This document shows, in pieces, positions 47,265-57,995 of a DNA stretch of 64,000 nt (its first letter is position 1; the number at the start of each line of letters is the position of its first letter). The notes under the pieces were generated by a model, which was given only the letters and a program-made list of their open reading frames with translations, did no database searches and was not told where the DNA came from. Source of the DNA: Siphonodentalium dalli (taxonomy: Eukaryota; Mollusca; Scaphopoda; Gadilida; Siphonodentaliidae); the NCBI GenBank assembly GCA_032622095.1, contig CP136061.1, forward strand, positions 8,830,447 through 8,894,446. The letters run 5' to 3'. A program made the position numbers and the translations under genes.

Positions 47265-48297
47265 TTCAGCCTCCGGGTTATTAGATGAATCGCCTCCGGG
47301 TTATTAGAGGAATCGCCTCCGGGTTATTAGAGGAATCGCCTCCGGGTTATTAGATGAATCGCCTCCGGGTTATTAGAGGCATCGCCTCCGGGTTATTAGA
47401 GGCATCGCCTCCGGGTTATTAGAGGAATCGCCTCCGGGTTATTAGAGGAATCGCCTCCGGGTTATTAGATGAATCGCCTCCGGGTTATTAGAGGAATCGC
47501 CTCCGGGTTATTAGAGGAATCGCCTCCGGGTTATTAGAGGGATCACCTCCGGGTTATTAGATGAATCGCATCCGGGTTATTAGATGAATCGCATCCGGGT
47601 TATTAGAGGAATCGCCTCCGGGTTATTAGAGGAATCGCCTCCGGGTTATTAGAGGAATCGCCTCCGGGTTATTAGAGGAATCGCCTCCGGGTTATTAGAG
47701 GGATCGCCTCCGGGTTATTAGATGAATCGCCTCCGGGTTATTAGAGGAATCGCCTCCGGGTTATTAGAGGGATCACCTCCGGGTTATTAGATGAATCGCA
47801 TCCGGGTTATTAGATGAATCGCATCCGGGTTATTAGAGGAATCGCCTCCGGGTTATTAGAGGAATCGCCTCCGGGTTATTAGAGGAATCGCCTTCGGGTT
47901 ATTCGATGAATCGCCTCCGGGTTATTAGAGGAATCGCCTCCGGGTTATTAGAGGTATCGCCTCCGGGTTATTAGAGGAATCGCCTCCGGGTTATTAGAGG
48001 AATCGCCTCCGGGTTATTAGAGGAATCGCCTCCGGGTTATTAGAGGGATCGCCTCCGGGTTATTCGATGAATCGCCTCCGGGTTATTAGAGGAATCGCCT
48101 CCGGGTTATTAGAGGAATCGCCTCCGGGTTATTCGATGAATCGCCTCCGGGTTATTAGAGGAATCGCCTCCGGGTTATTAGAGGTATCGCCTCCGGGTTA
48201 TTAGAGGTATCGCCTCCGGGTTATTAGAGGAATCGCCTCCGGGTTATTCGATGAATCGCCTCCGGGTTATTAGAGGAATCGCCTCCGGGTTATTAGA
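47265..48297 (+). repeat. 23-bp minisatellite, about 45 units
   Basis: Units CCTCCGGGTTATTAGAGGAA plus TCG, with GAGG/GATG and AAT/GAT variants; short higher-order blocks recur. It directly precedes the part of element X shared with 11,859. The single-copy phrase TCCTCGCTTAGAGGATTCG at 11,823-11,842 in the other copy of X is a plausible ancestor of the unit. Confidence 0.95.
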
Positions 48298-49520
48298 ACT
48301 GATGATGATATCGGTCAGAGTTTGACCTTTGAACAGAGTTTGACATTTGAACCTTATATACACTGTTCCTAAGACTACATAATATATGCATATACATCAT
48401 ATCTTCCTCTCCTTCTAAAACATACACATATACTATTTAAATGTCTAAATTAAACCTTTTGGCTATAAATTTCATTCGGCCTCTTGCATACGCTCTAAAT
48501 TATTTTCTAAATTTATTAAGACCCTACACCATGTACGATCCATTTAACTTCCACCAGTTAGCTGTGATGGCGGCATTCTTGGTTAGGGTTAGGGTTAGGG
48601 TGTTAGCTGTGATGGCGGCATTCCATCTGTTAGGGTGTTAGCTGTGATGGCGGCATTCCATCTGTTAGGGTGTTAGCTGTGATGGCGGCATTCCATCTGT
48701 TAGGGTGTTAGCTGTGATGGCGGCATTCCATCTGTTAGGGTGTTAGCTGTGATGGCGGCATTCTTGGTTAGGGTTAGGGTGTTAGCTGTGATGGCGGCAT
48801 TCCATCTGTTAGGGTGTTAGCTGTGATGGCGGCATTCTTGTTAGGGTGTTAGGGTGTTAGGGTGTTAGGGTGTTAGCTGTGATGGCGGCATTCCATCTGT
48901 TAGGGTGTTAGCTGTGATGGCGGCATTCTTGTTAGGGTGTTAGGGTGTTAGTGTGTTAGCTGTGATGGCGGCATTCTTGTTAGGGTGTTAGCTGTGATGG
49001 CGGCATTCTTGTTAGGGTGTTAGCTGTGATGGCGGCATTCTTGTTAGGGTGTTAGGGTGTTAGGGTGTTAGCTGTGATGGCGGCATTCCATCTGTTAGGG
49101 TGTTAGCTGTGATGGCGGCATTCTTGGTTAGGGTTAGGGTTAGGGTGTTAGCTGTGATGGCGGCATTCCATCTGTTAGGGTGTTAGGGTGTTAGGGTGTT
49201 AGGGTGTTAGCTGTGATGGCGGCATTCTTGTTAGGGTGTTAGGGTGTTAGGGTGTTAGGGTGTTAGCTGTGATGGCGGCATTCTTGCGGTGATTTATAAC
49301 TTTATCTTCATGCTATTTATACCTTTGCAAGATACTCCATCGTTGCTATTATATGGCTTACACAACCTAAAATGTGAGCAACGATTCTAATTCAATACTC
49401 CGCTGTTATGCTACCGATTCTCGTCTGTGTATTCAGATTACTTACCTAGGGCCCTTGTTGTATACTCTACAATATGTACCCAGGAAATGGCATAACTTGT
49501 GTGCATACCAGTGGTTTAGA
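48298..49520 (+). mobile_element. Dispersed repeat element X, copy 2, with an internal array
   Basis: Starts ACTGATGATGATATCGG and ends near GCATACCAGTGGTTTAGAAC, matching 11,859-12,345 along both flanks. The middle is interrupted by the 48,560-49,290 array, which replaces a single TTAACTGTGATGACGGTGTT in copy 1. Confidence 0.7.
48560..49290 (+). repeat. Compound array of TTAGCTGTGATGGCGGCATT and telomere-like TTAGGG(TG)
   Basis: About 15 copies of TTAGCTGTGATGGCGGCATTC-type units (core GATGGCGGCATTC) are linked by CATCTGTTAGGGTG or by runs of TTAGGG and TTAGGGTG (for example 48,583-48,601 and 49,132-49,147). TTAGGG is the common animal telomere repeat; here it is short, interrupted and internal. 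Confidence 0.9.
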
Positions 49521-49842
49521 ACTTAACCTCAATCTAGTGGCATTCCTGGCAACCCTTGGTTATTTTAACAACGCATGAGTAGTTTTTCACAAAGTGATCA
49601 AGTTGCGCATAGTCCTGGTTTACACCGGCCGGTCCATATTTTATACAAACAATATAATTATTATCTAATTGTTTGTTCCCATCTGGGAAGTTTCTATATC
49701 CCCTAATTTGCAGAAGATAAAATCCATAATCAACGCGCCCAATGGGTGAACATCACCAACTTCAACTGGGAAACTTCTATCTGATCCTAGGTCTACCATA
49801 GTAGTTGATGGCCTAAGCAGAATGGGGTCCCCATAGGGATAA
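49521..49842. other. No gene recognised; an 85-codon minus-strand frame overlaps
   Basis: A minus-strand frame at 49,665-49,922 is open for 85 codons and is somewhat richer in GC than its surroundings, but I recognise no domain. It overlaps the LINE remnant on the other strand at its 5' end. It might be a fragment of an unknown element. Confidence 0.3.
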
Positions 49843-50343
49843 TTTAGTGATGCTAGCCCACTGTGCGGGGTAGCGTCACTAAATACACCCTCTGAGGACC
49901 TCATTCTGCAAATGACAGACACGCTATTTCCTCTGTTATACTTTATAATTATTAAAGGAGACTCGTTAACCTCGTATATGCTTATCAGAAAGTTTTACAA
50001 ATATTCGCCTTATGTGAAAATGTATTTATTTCAAATGTTCTTATCTCCATTATATTGTGCTCATCTTTGGATTAACTATACCAAAGGATGTCATGGAAAA
50101 CTGACAGTTTGTTATAATAATGCATATATAACATTTATGGGTTGTGAGAGATCATGTAGTGCGAGTGGGATGTTCGTAGGAGACAGAATGTGCTCTCTGA
50201 CAGTGCTGATTTGAAAGGGTGTGTATGGATTTCGTGTGAGAATTTATAAATCTTTAAACAGTATTTTGAATGTTATTTGTAACTCAGATCTGATATATCG
50301 GTCTAATTTATTCAATAATTGGAATCGACTTCTTTATATTTAA
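49843..50343 (+). pseudogene. LINE (CR1/L2-like) ORF2 C-terminus, 5'-truncated and frameshifted
   Basis: The frame from 49,843 to 50,214 contains MLIRKFYKYSPYVKMYLFQ, LYCAHLWINY, TVCYNNAY and CSASGMFV. This is the order of conserved phrases after the reverse-transcriptase core in invertebrate non-LTR elements. It breaks near 50,205-50,220, and the homologous tail (VYGFRVRIYKSLNSIL, SDLIYRSNLFNNW) continues in another frame to TAA at 50,341. The catalytic RT motifs and endonuclease are missing, so it is dead. It lies in intron 4, 140 bp before exon 5. Confidence 0.75.
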
Positions 50344-50356
50344 TTAGTAATTATAT

Positions 50357-50455
50357 GTGGTATGTATGACTATATATGGGCATATCTTGCCTGAAATAAA
50401 CACGATTGTATGTGTGACTATATATGGGCATATCTTGCCTGAAATAAACAATAGT
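50357..50455 (+). repeat. LINE 3' tail, about 46-bp unit in two copies
   Basis: GACTATATATGGGCATATCT then TGCCTGAAATAAACA occurs twice right after the ORF2 remnant. A tandemly repeated 3' end is usual for CR1/L2-type LINEs. Confidence 0.65.
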
Positions 50456-50484
50456 ACAATAGTAACCTCAACGTCGCTTTTCAG

Positions 50485-50601
50485 ACAATGACGAATGTTC
50501 ACCAGACCCGTGCAGTGGGCATGGGGCCTCATGCACAGACGGAATCAATAGTTACACGTGTGTGTGTGATGGCGGATACGAAGGTCGGGACTGCTCAGTC
50601 G
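50485..50601 (+). CDS. EGF-like domain exon 5
   Basis: Acceptor GTCGCTTTTCAG and donor GTATGT; 117 bp, phase 1 to phase 1. It encodes [17 protein letters not shown], then [11 protein letters not shown] and DGGYEGRDC. Both the DxDE start and the C-T-D-x4-Y-x-C-x-C segment match calcium-binding EGF modules. A 3' fragment is present as a pseudo-exon at 43,503-43,557, and the first bases of the following intron repeat the exon's own end. Confidence 0.9.
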
Positions 50602-51435
50602 GTATGTTACTATAGTTACACAGGGTACAACGCTCCGACTGCTCAATGGGTTTGTTACCATCGACGTGGTATTGTGGATGCTCAATACAGACATCTCCGC
50701 AGTTCCAAGCCTTAGACCAATTCTTTGTTTTCGATATTCATAAACGATATTGGTGACAACTTGAAATCAAATGTTCACTTGCGGACAAAACGTATATTGT
50801 ATTCACCATCATCATTATTTTGAAGACCTTGTGACATGAACAATGATCGTATATCACTCGACTTATATCACTCGGACTAGAGGGTATTTCAGGGTCAGTA
50901 TTCAGTAGGCCAGCACACTGTATATCTAATTATGTTCTAAGAAACTATTGGGGACCATAATGGAAATTTGGGGACCATAATAATATAATAGAAAAAATGT
51001 CTTTGGACTGTTTTCCTATGCTATCCCCGATGGTTTTTGGTCATCTGTTATTGTCGGACAACTCTTTTACAGTCACATACCCTGTATAAACGTCATACTC
51101 GTGTTGGGCATTGGTCGATTGTGGAAGTGGTAATGTACCATATGGTATATAACATCCTGCCGCAGGTGACCTATGTCCAGTAATAAATAAAATACTTTGA
51201 TATTCGACATATTTACAATTTCTGCTAATGTGTTACTTGTTACATGTATATCACATTATATACCATGTATTCCTGTTTATTTGTATCTATACATGTAGGT
51301 TGTCCTAGATGTAGGTTGTCCTACACCATTGTGTGCCTTAAAGACCATTAAAACGTATATAATCTTAGCTTATCTTATCTTATATTCTAGACACAGTTGA
51401 AGACAACCGCTAGCATGGTGGCCACTAAATATGAT
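50602..51435. other. Intron 5, 5' part
   Basis: It opens with the tail-and-donor echo (50,620-50,665). A short repeat TTGGGGACCATAATGG / TTGGGGACCATAATAA lies at 50,950-50,985. AGGTTGTCCTAGATGT-type doublets and CTTATCTTATCTTAT at 51,295-51,390 could be another retroelement 3' end. No exon seen. Confidence 0.45.
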
Positions 51436-51865
51436 AAAAAGTTGTTTAGTCGCCGATTAGCACCAAACTTATAAATAATCTTCTCCATGATATCAGGAGT
51501 CTAATTGTGTGGTTTAAAGATGTCAAAGGTGGGGCCATCGAGTTAGGGGTACATAGAGGGCGAGAGAGACACAGAAATTTATAAACAATATGTTTAGCAC
51601 CGTTTCCACCAGATTGATACATATTCTTCTCCGCGATACGAGGAATCAATTCGTGTGGTTTAAATAAGCCAAATTGGTGCCGTTTGGTGAGAGATATGGG
51701 GGCCCTAATTTTTTACGAATTTGTATACTCGCCAATTTTCAAAACTTGTATAACTCCCTAATGAGTCTAAGTGTGTGGTTCAATGATGTCAAAAGTGGCG
51801 TAGTTTGAGTCCGAAATAGGGACGGGAGGGTCACCAAAACTGATAAAAATATGTTTGGTGCTAAT
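51436..51865 (+). repeat. Dispersed repeat Z, uninterrupted copy
   Basis: GTTTAGTCGCCGATTAGCAC, TCTTCTCCATGATATCAGGA, TCTAATTGTGTGGTTTAAAG and ATGTTTAGCACCG follow in the order seen at 13,640-15,060. The joint corresponding to the insertion point of the 14,061-14,857 element is intact here (51,484). Confidence 0.7.
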
Positions 51866-52013
51866 ACAAATAAATATATATATATATCTATCATTTGAAA
51901 GAGTTCTCCATTGGGAAGATTCTTTTTTTATGTACAATTTTTTCTAAGTTGGTCATTTGTATTAAATTTAAGGTTGATAATCCTAATCGTATATTACATT
52001 GTATCTTTTGCAG

Positions 52014-52136
52014 AGATCTACGAATGCCGTTCGAATCCTTGTCAACATGATGGTTATTGTACGGACGGCGTGAATTCATATTCATGTCAGTGTGTAGGCA
52101 ACTATGAAGGAACAAACTGCGAAACTCCTGTGTCAT
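52014..52136 (+). CDS. EGF-like domain exon 6
   Basis: Acceptor GTATCTTTTGCAG and donor GTAAAT; 123 bp, phase 1 to phase 1. It encodes [16 protein letters not shown], then [11 protein letters not shown] and VGNYEGTNC, followed by ETPVS, two to three residues longer than the other EGF exons, as expected of the last module before a different domain. The C-T-D-x4-Y-x-C-x-C segment matches the Asx-hydroxylation pattern. A 117-codon frame runs through it into the intron, but the exon ends at the donor. Confidence 0.9.
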
Positions 52137-52650
52137 GTAAATATTTATTTGTGTTGAAATTACGATTATTTATGTCTATTGCATTGAATATGGCCAAATG
52201 TGTTGTTAAAGCCAAGTCCCATTCCCGCATATCTATCACGCTACTCAGATATGTGCTAACCTAATTAGAAAAACGTTAAAAGTTGTCGCAATTGTGACAT
52301 TACTTGGCCTATTTTTGTAAAGGCATGATTGTTTTTCTAAATTCTACAGTAATCGTAAACTGAAAGCGGTAAGATGACGAACTAATTGACCCACGAAAGA
52401 TATGGAGGTTTTATGTCCTGATGTGTTGTTAAAGCCACGCCCACTCCCACTTGTCTATAACGCTACTCAATGGTTAGATAAACAATAACCTAAATCTCCA
52501 AAAAGCGTTTGACCCCATTAATGATATGGGTGCAGGATATGAACTGTTTAGCAAACCGACCAACGAACCTCATGGCACAGTTTACAATTTACAAAGCCTA
52601 TATCACCAACAGGGATCACCTTTGCCATATTGGCATAAATCATAAAACAA
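52137..52650. other. Intron 6, 5' part, with a diverged direct repeat
   Basis: TGTTGTTAAAGCCAAGTCCC at 52,201 and TGTTGTTAAAGCCACGCCCA at 52,422 begin related segments of about 70 bp, both continuing TCTAT(C/A)ACGCTACTCA. Confidence 0.55.
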
Positions 52651-53345
52651 AGTACGGACATGTCCACGATTATATGAACGCGTCAAAGTACGGACATATC
52701 CATGATTATATGGACGTGTCAAAGTACGGACATGTCAATGATTATATGAACGTGTCAAAGTACGGACATATCCATGATTATATGAACGTGTCAAAGTACG
52801 GACATGTCAATGATTATATGAACGTGTCAAAGTACGGACATGTCAATGCTTATATGAACGTGTCAACGTACGGACATATCCATGATTATATGAACGTGTC
52901 AAAATACGGACATATCCATGATTATATGAACGTGTCAGAGTACAGACATGTCAATGATTATATGAACGTGTCAGAGTACGGACATGTCAATGATTATATG
53001 AACGTGTCAGAGAACGGACATTTCCATGAGTATACGAACGTGTCAAAATACGGTCATGTCCATGATTATATGAACGTGTCAAAGAACGGACATGTCCATG
53101 ATTGTATGAACGTGTCAAAGTACGGACATGTCAATGGTTATATGAACGGGTCAATGTACGGACATGTCCCTGATTATATGAACGTCTTAAAGTACGGACA
53201 TGTCAATGATTATATGAACGTGTCAAAGAACGGACATGTCCATGATAGTATGAACGTGTCAAAGTACGGACATGTCAATGGTTATATGAACGGGTCAATG
53301 TACGGACATGTCCCTGATTATATGAACGTTTCAAAGTACGGACAT
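52651..53345 (+). repeat. 36-bp minisatellite, about 19 units
   Basis: AACGTGTCAAAGTACGGACA then TGTCCATGATTATATG. The 12-codon period is open on the + strand, making a 297-codon frame (52,509-53,402) of NVSKYGHVHDYM-type repeats. It lies between exons 6 and 7, whose phases join without it, and no splice-site pair brackets it in frame. I read it as intronic. Confidence 0.9.
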
Positions 53346-53457
53346 CACGTTATTCCTGGCCGCGTGAATAGAAATGCACATCTGAAATGTTACTTAAAAT
53401 AGCATGCCCTTGAGAAATTCATGGACTATCAATATGTGTACGTCTTATATTTTCCAG

Positions 53458-53509
53458 TTACGCAGATGGTTGATTCAGTAATAGCATACTCCTCCCGATA
53501 CAGCATCAG
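53458..53509 (+). CDS. Exon 7: start of a discoidin-like (FBXL4-type) segment
   Basis: Acceptor TTATATTTTCCAG and donor GTGAGT; 52 bp, entering in phase 1 (matching exon 6) and leaving in phase 2 (matching exon 8). It encodes TQMVDSVIAYSSRYSI after the split codon. The V-D-S-V-I-A-Y-S-S-R-Y-S pattern resembles the opening of the discoidin-like domain at the N-terminus of FBXL4-type proteins. The exon is short and the call rests on phase, splice sites and its continuation in exons 8-9. Its 3' end and donor are multiplied downstream. Confidence 0.65.
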
Positions 53510-54296
53510 GTGAGTCATTATTATATACCACCCAATACAGCAACAGGTGAGTCATTATTACAGGTGAGTCATTATTCTATACCACCCAATAGAGCAACAG
53601 GTGAGTAATTATTAAAGGTGAGTCATTATTATATACCACCCAATACAGCAACAGGTGAGTCATTATTACAGGTGAGTCATTATTCTATACCACACAGTAC
53701 AGCAACGGGTGAGTCATTATTCTATACCACACAGTACAGCAACATGTAAGTCATTATTACAGGTGATTCATTATTACAGGTGATTCATTATTACATGTGA
53801 GTCATTACTACAGGTGAGTCATTATTACAGGTGAGTCATTATTCTATACCACCCAATAGAGCAACAGGTGAGTCATTATTAAAGGTGAGTCATTATTCTA
53901 TACCACACAATACAGCAACAGGTTAGTCATTACTACAGGTGAGTCATTATTACAGGTGAGTCATTATTCTATACCACCCAATAGAGCAACAGGTGAGTAA
54001 TTATTAAAGGTGAGCCATTATTCTATACCACACAATACAGCAACAGGTTAGTCATTATTACAGGTGAGTCATTATTCTGTACCACCCAATACAGCAACAG
54101 GTGAGTCATTATTACAGGTGAGTCATTATTCTATACCATCAATATTTACAACAGGTGAGTCATTATTACAGGTGAGTCATTATTATATACCACCAAATAC
54201 AGCAACAGTTGAGTCATTATTTCAGGTGAGTCATTATTCTATACCACCCAATACAGCAACAGGTGAGTCATTATTCTGTACCACCCAATGGACATA
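53492..54296 (+). repeat. Array of CAACAG|GTGAGT donor copies derived from the end of exon 7
   Basis: More than 20 copies of CAGGTGAGTCATTATT occur, many preceded by CCACCCAATACAGCAA, which resembles the exon 7 end (CCCGATACAGCATCAG). Unit lengths alternate (about 17, 37 and 52 bp). Using any later donor would read AGG TGA directly after exon 7, so in-frame extension is impossible: only the first donor preserves the reading frame into exon 8. Confidence 0.85.
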
Positions 54297-54765
54297 AAGC
54301 CAGCTTCCTTCTGATTCCAGAGTTTAGGGGTTTGTCAACTTTCAGCAATCCAAATTGCACATCCTATGCAAATATACACATGTCATTTTGAACCTGGACA
54401 ATAATCTGACAGTGTGATTTTTAATTAGTAAATTGTGGAAATATGCTGTTTATACCAATATGTGGAAAACACTATGCATTCAATACACTTGTTAGGCTGA
54501 AGTTACAACATGTTTGAATCAGTAGGTGTTAGTTTGAAATAGTTGAAAACGTTGAGATTTTTAAATCCAAGTTGTAAAATTCCAATAAAATTAATGAAAG
54601 TGTTTCAAGTGAAATTCCCGACCTTTCCAAATTTGGTCTGATTGGTGGGAGTGAGGTTGAATGTTCTAAATATAACGACCCACACAACAACCCTCTACGC
54701 ACATACCTGGGATAATACTACCACAACGTCGGCATGCCATATTTAACCCTTTACCCAACAGAACG
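54297..54765. other. No gene recognised
   Basis: Intron 7 sequence without recognisable features. Confidence 0.4.
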
Positions 54766-54957
54766 GCCCTGTGCCAATGCATTATCTTATATATGCATTG
54801 GCTTAACACATTAAAAATTATAAAATTGTTAAAGAATGTAAGAAAAAATGGTAAAAAGTGTTAAAAAAATATTTTTTTAGGCCAATGCATTCTCTTATAT
54901 ATGCGAGGCGACCTATGGTCGACTCGCATATATAAGAGAATGCATTGGCACAGGGCA
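54766..54957. mobile_element. Double-hairpin MITE, compact copy
   Basis: The outer ends GCCCTGTGCCAATGCAT and ATGCATTGGCACAGGGC are exact complements. The right palindrome (54,880-54,951) is whole; the left one has lost its centre (54,776-54,800). The spacer of about 80 bp is AT-rich as in other copies. This copy defines the element's limits. Confidence 0.8.
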
Positions 54958-55112
54958 TAACTGTAACTATCACAATGTGGTCAATGAGCCGGTTCCAATG
55001 ATACCCATATTTGCATGGTTTTATTGAGACAGACCCAAGATAATTTAGGCTGTTGAAGCTTTATTTGGGCGTTTCTGGGCGTTCTGTTGGTTTAAGGGTT
55101 AAAGACATACCA

Positions 55113-55416
55113 TGCACTTGTTCGGGTACGTGAAACTGGCAAGTTAGTATTCAGGCACCATGCCAACTGGGGGAATCAAGACTACAAACATAACCGAAAA
55201 TCAGAAGCAAATCGACCGTACCACTCTAAAGAAAACATCGTCTGACCTACGCTCAAATGTAAATATTTCCTTCTAGATTCGGGACGCAACTATCGGCGAT
55301 AAACTTACGAAAACGATTTCGCTATCGAGAGTCACTGCATTTCATTAATATATAAGAATTACGGTGTGTGTTGTCATTTGATCACCCTACTGGAGTGTTT
55401 AATATCACTTTAAAAG
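55113..55416 (-). repeat. Dispersed repeat Y, copy 3, inverted
   Basis: On the minus strand it reads like 13,018-13,395: shared GACTCTCGATAGCGAAAT-like, CGTCCCGAATC and GACGATGTTTTCTTTAGAGT segments. Confidence 0.7.
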
Positions 55417-56420
55417 CGAGATATGCACAAGAAGCGAACACATGGTATGATCTAAATTTTGCATCCGATGACTCTATTACATAGTCGCCGTGTGATATGT
55501 GAGACACGGACTCAGAGCTAATCCTTTCAAAGTAAATATATACTACAGACGTCGGCTGCATTGAAGGACCTCGTAAAACGGTTTTTCGCGCGGAAAGTGT
55601 TTTTCGCGGTTTCGGAATCTACGTATCAAAATACATGAGATAAATTCTTATCAGGGCCGAAATCCAATCAGAAATCAGTCTTTTTGTTATGCTACCTAAC
55701 CTCGTATTTTCATTGGAATTTTTTGACAGTTCAGAAAGGATGTAAAATTATACGAGGTTTCTGAGCAAGAACAGCGACCACACTGTTGAAACAAACGGCA
55801 TATAAAATACGCGCCAACAAACTTTGCATGATCGTCAAGGCTTGGGTCGCAATAAAAAGAAATACTTGGGACTAATGCTTTATAATGGCAAACTTGTCAC
55901 CCATTCCGAATCCCATTTGTCGCACAGAAAAAAGTGGCAGCCAAATAAGGATTTCGGCCCTATTTCCAAGGTCACCCGCCCACCAAATTTAACAAAGTTT
56001 TTGCAGATTACCGCGGAGTGGTTATTGCAACACCAAACGTGCCTAGATAGTCAAACGTCGAGTTAATCGTAGTGCAATGAGCGAATACACCGTGTGTTGA
56101 TATGTTCTGAATGTAGTTGTCGATTTCTCTAAACAGCCATGGCGCCATGACGACTGCAAAATGTTGTTCGTAACGATTCGAAGAAATGTCGCATTTCATC
56201 TCTTATCTGTTTCAAAGAACACTTGGCTGACACTATGCTCCATTTAAAATATGTGCACGCTTGAGCGACCATTGCTGGCGAATCGCAAACTAAAGTTAGC
56301 AGTTCTCGGCCAATCAGAATGCCTGTTTCAGCTACAAAACGGCCCACAGTGAAAACATGTGTTAAATAGCGTACACCTGAAAAGTCGTAGCTTGGCTTAT
56401 TTGTGTCCTTGTCCGGACAT
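55417..56420. other. Intron 7, no gene recognised
   Basis: Frames of 80, 63 and 72 codons on both strands (55,824-56,347) overlap each other and show no domain, splice context or repeat basis. Confidence 0.4.
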
Positions 56421-56520
56421 AATCTGCTTAGAACCGCCTCAATATGAGTCGATAATGTGACTAAAATGCTTTCATTTTCAGCACATTATCGACTCAAAAT
56501 GAGACTATTTTAAGCAGATT
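56421..56520. repeat. 100-bp hairpin
   Basis: AATCTGCTTA at 56,421 pairs with TAAGCAGATT at 56,520, and ATGAGTCGATAATGTG pairs with CACATTATCGACTCA-like sequence around a loop near CTTTCATTTTC. Probably a small palindromic MITE; it ends about 210 bp before exon 8. Confidence 0.75.
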
Positions 56521-56727
56521 ACATACCTACAACAAGTTCTTTATAAGCAGATAGTGTGCGGGTTTTCGGGAGAACAGGCTGATGGGGCACTCATTTGTGT
56601 TTTTTGTATTATATTTATAGCTATGATGCAGCTCATTCATTATCTTTGCTTTATATTGTGATTTATTTATTTTTATTTTTTGTCAGATATGCGACAGCTC
56701 ATTCTTTTTTTTATGTTGTGTTGTTAG

Positions 56728-56833
56728 CTATGGAGAATCACAGATAATCGGGAAATGTAGAGTATATCCAAAGTATGGTGACAATGCTGGAACATTTTTG
56801 CCCGGGAAACGGGATGCAAACCAATACATAATC
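56728..56833 (+). CDS. Exon 8: middle of the discoidin-like segment
   Basis: Acceptor TTGTGTTGTTAG and donor GTGAGT; 106 bp, entering in phase 2 (AG|C makes Ser with exon 7) and leaving in phase 0. It encodes YGESQIIGKCRVYP, KYGDNAGTFLP and GKRDANQYII. The pattern (a YP followed by GD, then a Q-Y-I-x strand) resembles the FBXL4-type domain, where a GD motif precedes a DYVELxF-like strand. One cysteine. The phases fit only if exons 7, 8 and 9 are consecutive. Confidence 0.7.
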
Positions 56834-57995
56834 GTGAGTACCTACATAGTTATAACAAGTGAACTAGCTTAGAACGCATATTTAATCGCCAGTCGAAATA
56901 TGTGAAGAATTTACAAAGAGTTTTCATGCCATTGACATCGTGTTATAGTTCAGAGAGGTACATGCTGTCCCAACTCTTAACAAACAAGTAATTGGACGAA
57001 ACCAGCTGTTTGTAAATAATCTTTATCCCATGTTGGTTGGTTGACCACAATTTAATAATATTTACACGCACACATGCATTCGCGTTGTGAAACATGAATG
57101 CAAGACGTTGGTTGGTCGAAATTATGTCACATGACGTCGCATGCTGACCCCAACTTGCATCCATTTTTGTGTAGACGTAACTTGCACCGAGCCACGATAA
57201 TAACGCGTTGGAAATGGGCGCTTAAAACTCTTTTAATCTGCCAGTTGACTCGGTTGAGTGTAAATATAAGCAATGGATGTTGATTTCGTTGCGTCCCATA
57301 GAGTCAGACCAACTTGCATCCATACTCTATGGAACACCAGCAAATCAACATCCATTTCTTAAAGTATGGTTATTTTATTATTTTCTCATTTTTTAGAACA
57401 AATATATCGTCGCGCTACTGTCTAGTTGATGAAGGGCGTGTAAAATTAAACCCAACTAACTAAATCGAGAAAGAATAATGAATTGTACCACACTCTCATT
57501 CGAATAGAACCGTACTTCTGTGAACCGAGTTTCCTCTGAAGCTCGAGCTACAAATATTAGCCTAAGCCACGAGTTTACGTCAGCAGCTAATTCGCATATA
57601 CTTCTAGTTATAATACAGTTGTTGCGAAGCCAGTTTTCCACACCTGGCCAGGTGTCAATCTCTGGGTAACATTATAACATGTTTGAACAGATGAATCGAT
57701 GGCAATGAAGGTTCGCGCTTTCGTGAAAAATGGCCACTTCCTATCGAAAATAGACAAAGAAAATGTAATTTTGGCCAAATGTAAAAACTATTCAAAGATC
57801 ATTTCCGCGAAACTAAATCGATTTTGTCGAAAATTCAAGCAACGAAGAAAAAACAATCGGGGAACATGTAATTCTACACTATTGTGCATGAAATGTTTAC
57901 AACATATCGCTCGATTTCTAAAACAAGGATTGTCGAAACAGTTTTACCTGAGTTATGGCACTGAGTGTTTATATTAGCATTTGTTAACATAATAT
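56834..57995. other. Intron 8, with one hairpin
   Basis: At 57,274-57,357 CAATGGATGTTGATTT pairs with AAATCAACATCCATT and ATAGAGT with ACTCTAT, a hairpin of about 85 bp. Frames of 61-92 codons (56,943-57,977) have no recognisable domain. Confidence 0.5.

Noticed and set aside
49665-49922. 85-codon minus-strand frame as a gene
   Set aside because: No domain recognised, no splice or start context, and it overlaps a LINE remnant on the opposite strand. Left as unassigned.
52257-52264. Extension of EGF exon 6 to the stop after 52,136 as a terminal exon
   Set aside because: A donor (GTAAAT) follows the complete EGF module, and exons 7-9 continue in compatible phases.
52509-53402. 297-codon frame of NVSKYGHVHDYM repeats
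   Set aside because: 36-bp minisatellite lying between exons 6 and 7, which join in phase without it. I found no acceptor and donor pair that would include it in frame.
2554-54296. Tandem arrays as CRISPR loci
   Set aside because: Units are contiguous without unique spacers, no cas genes are present, and the context is a spliced animal gene.
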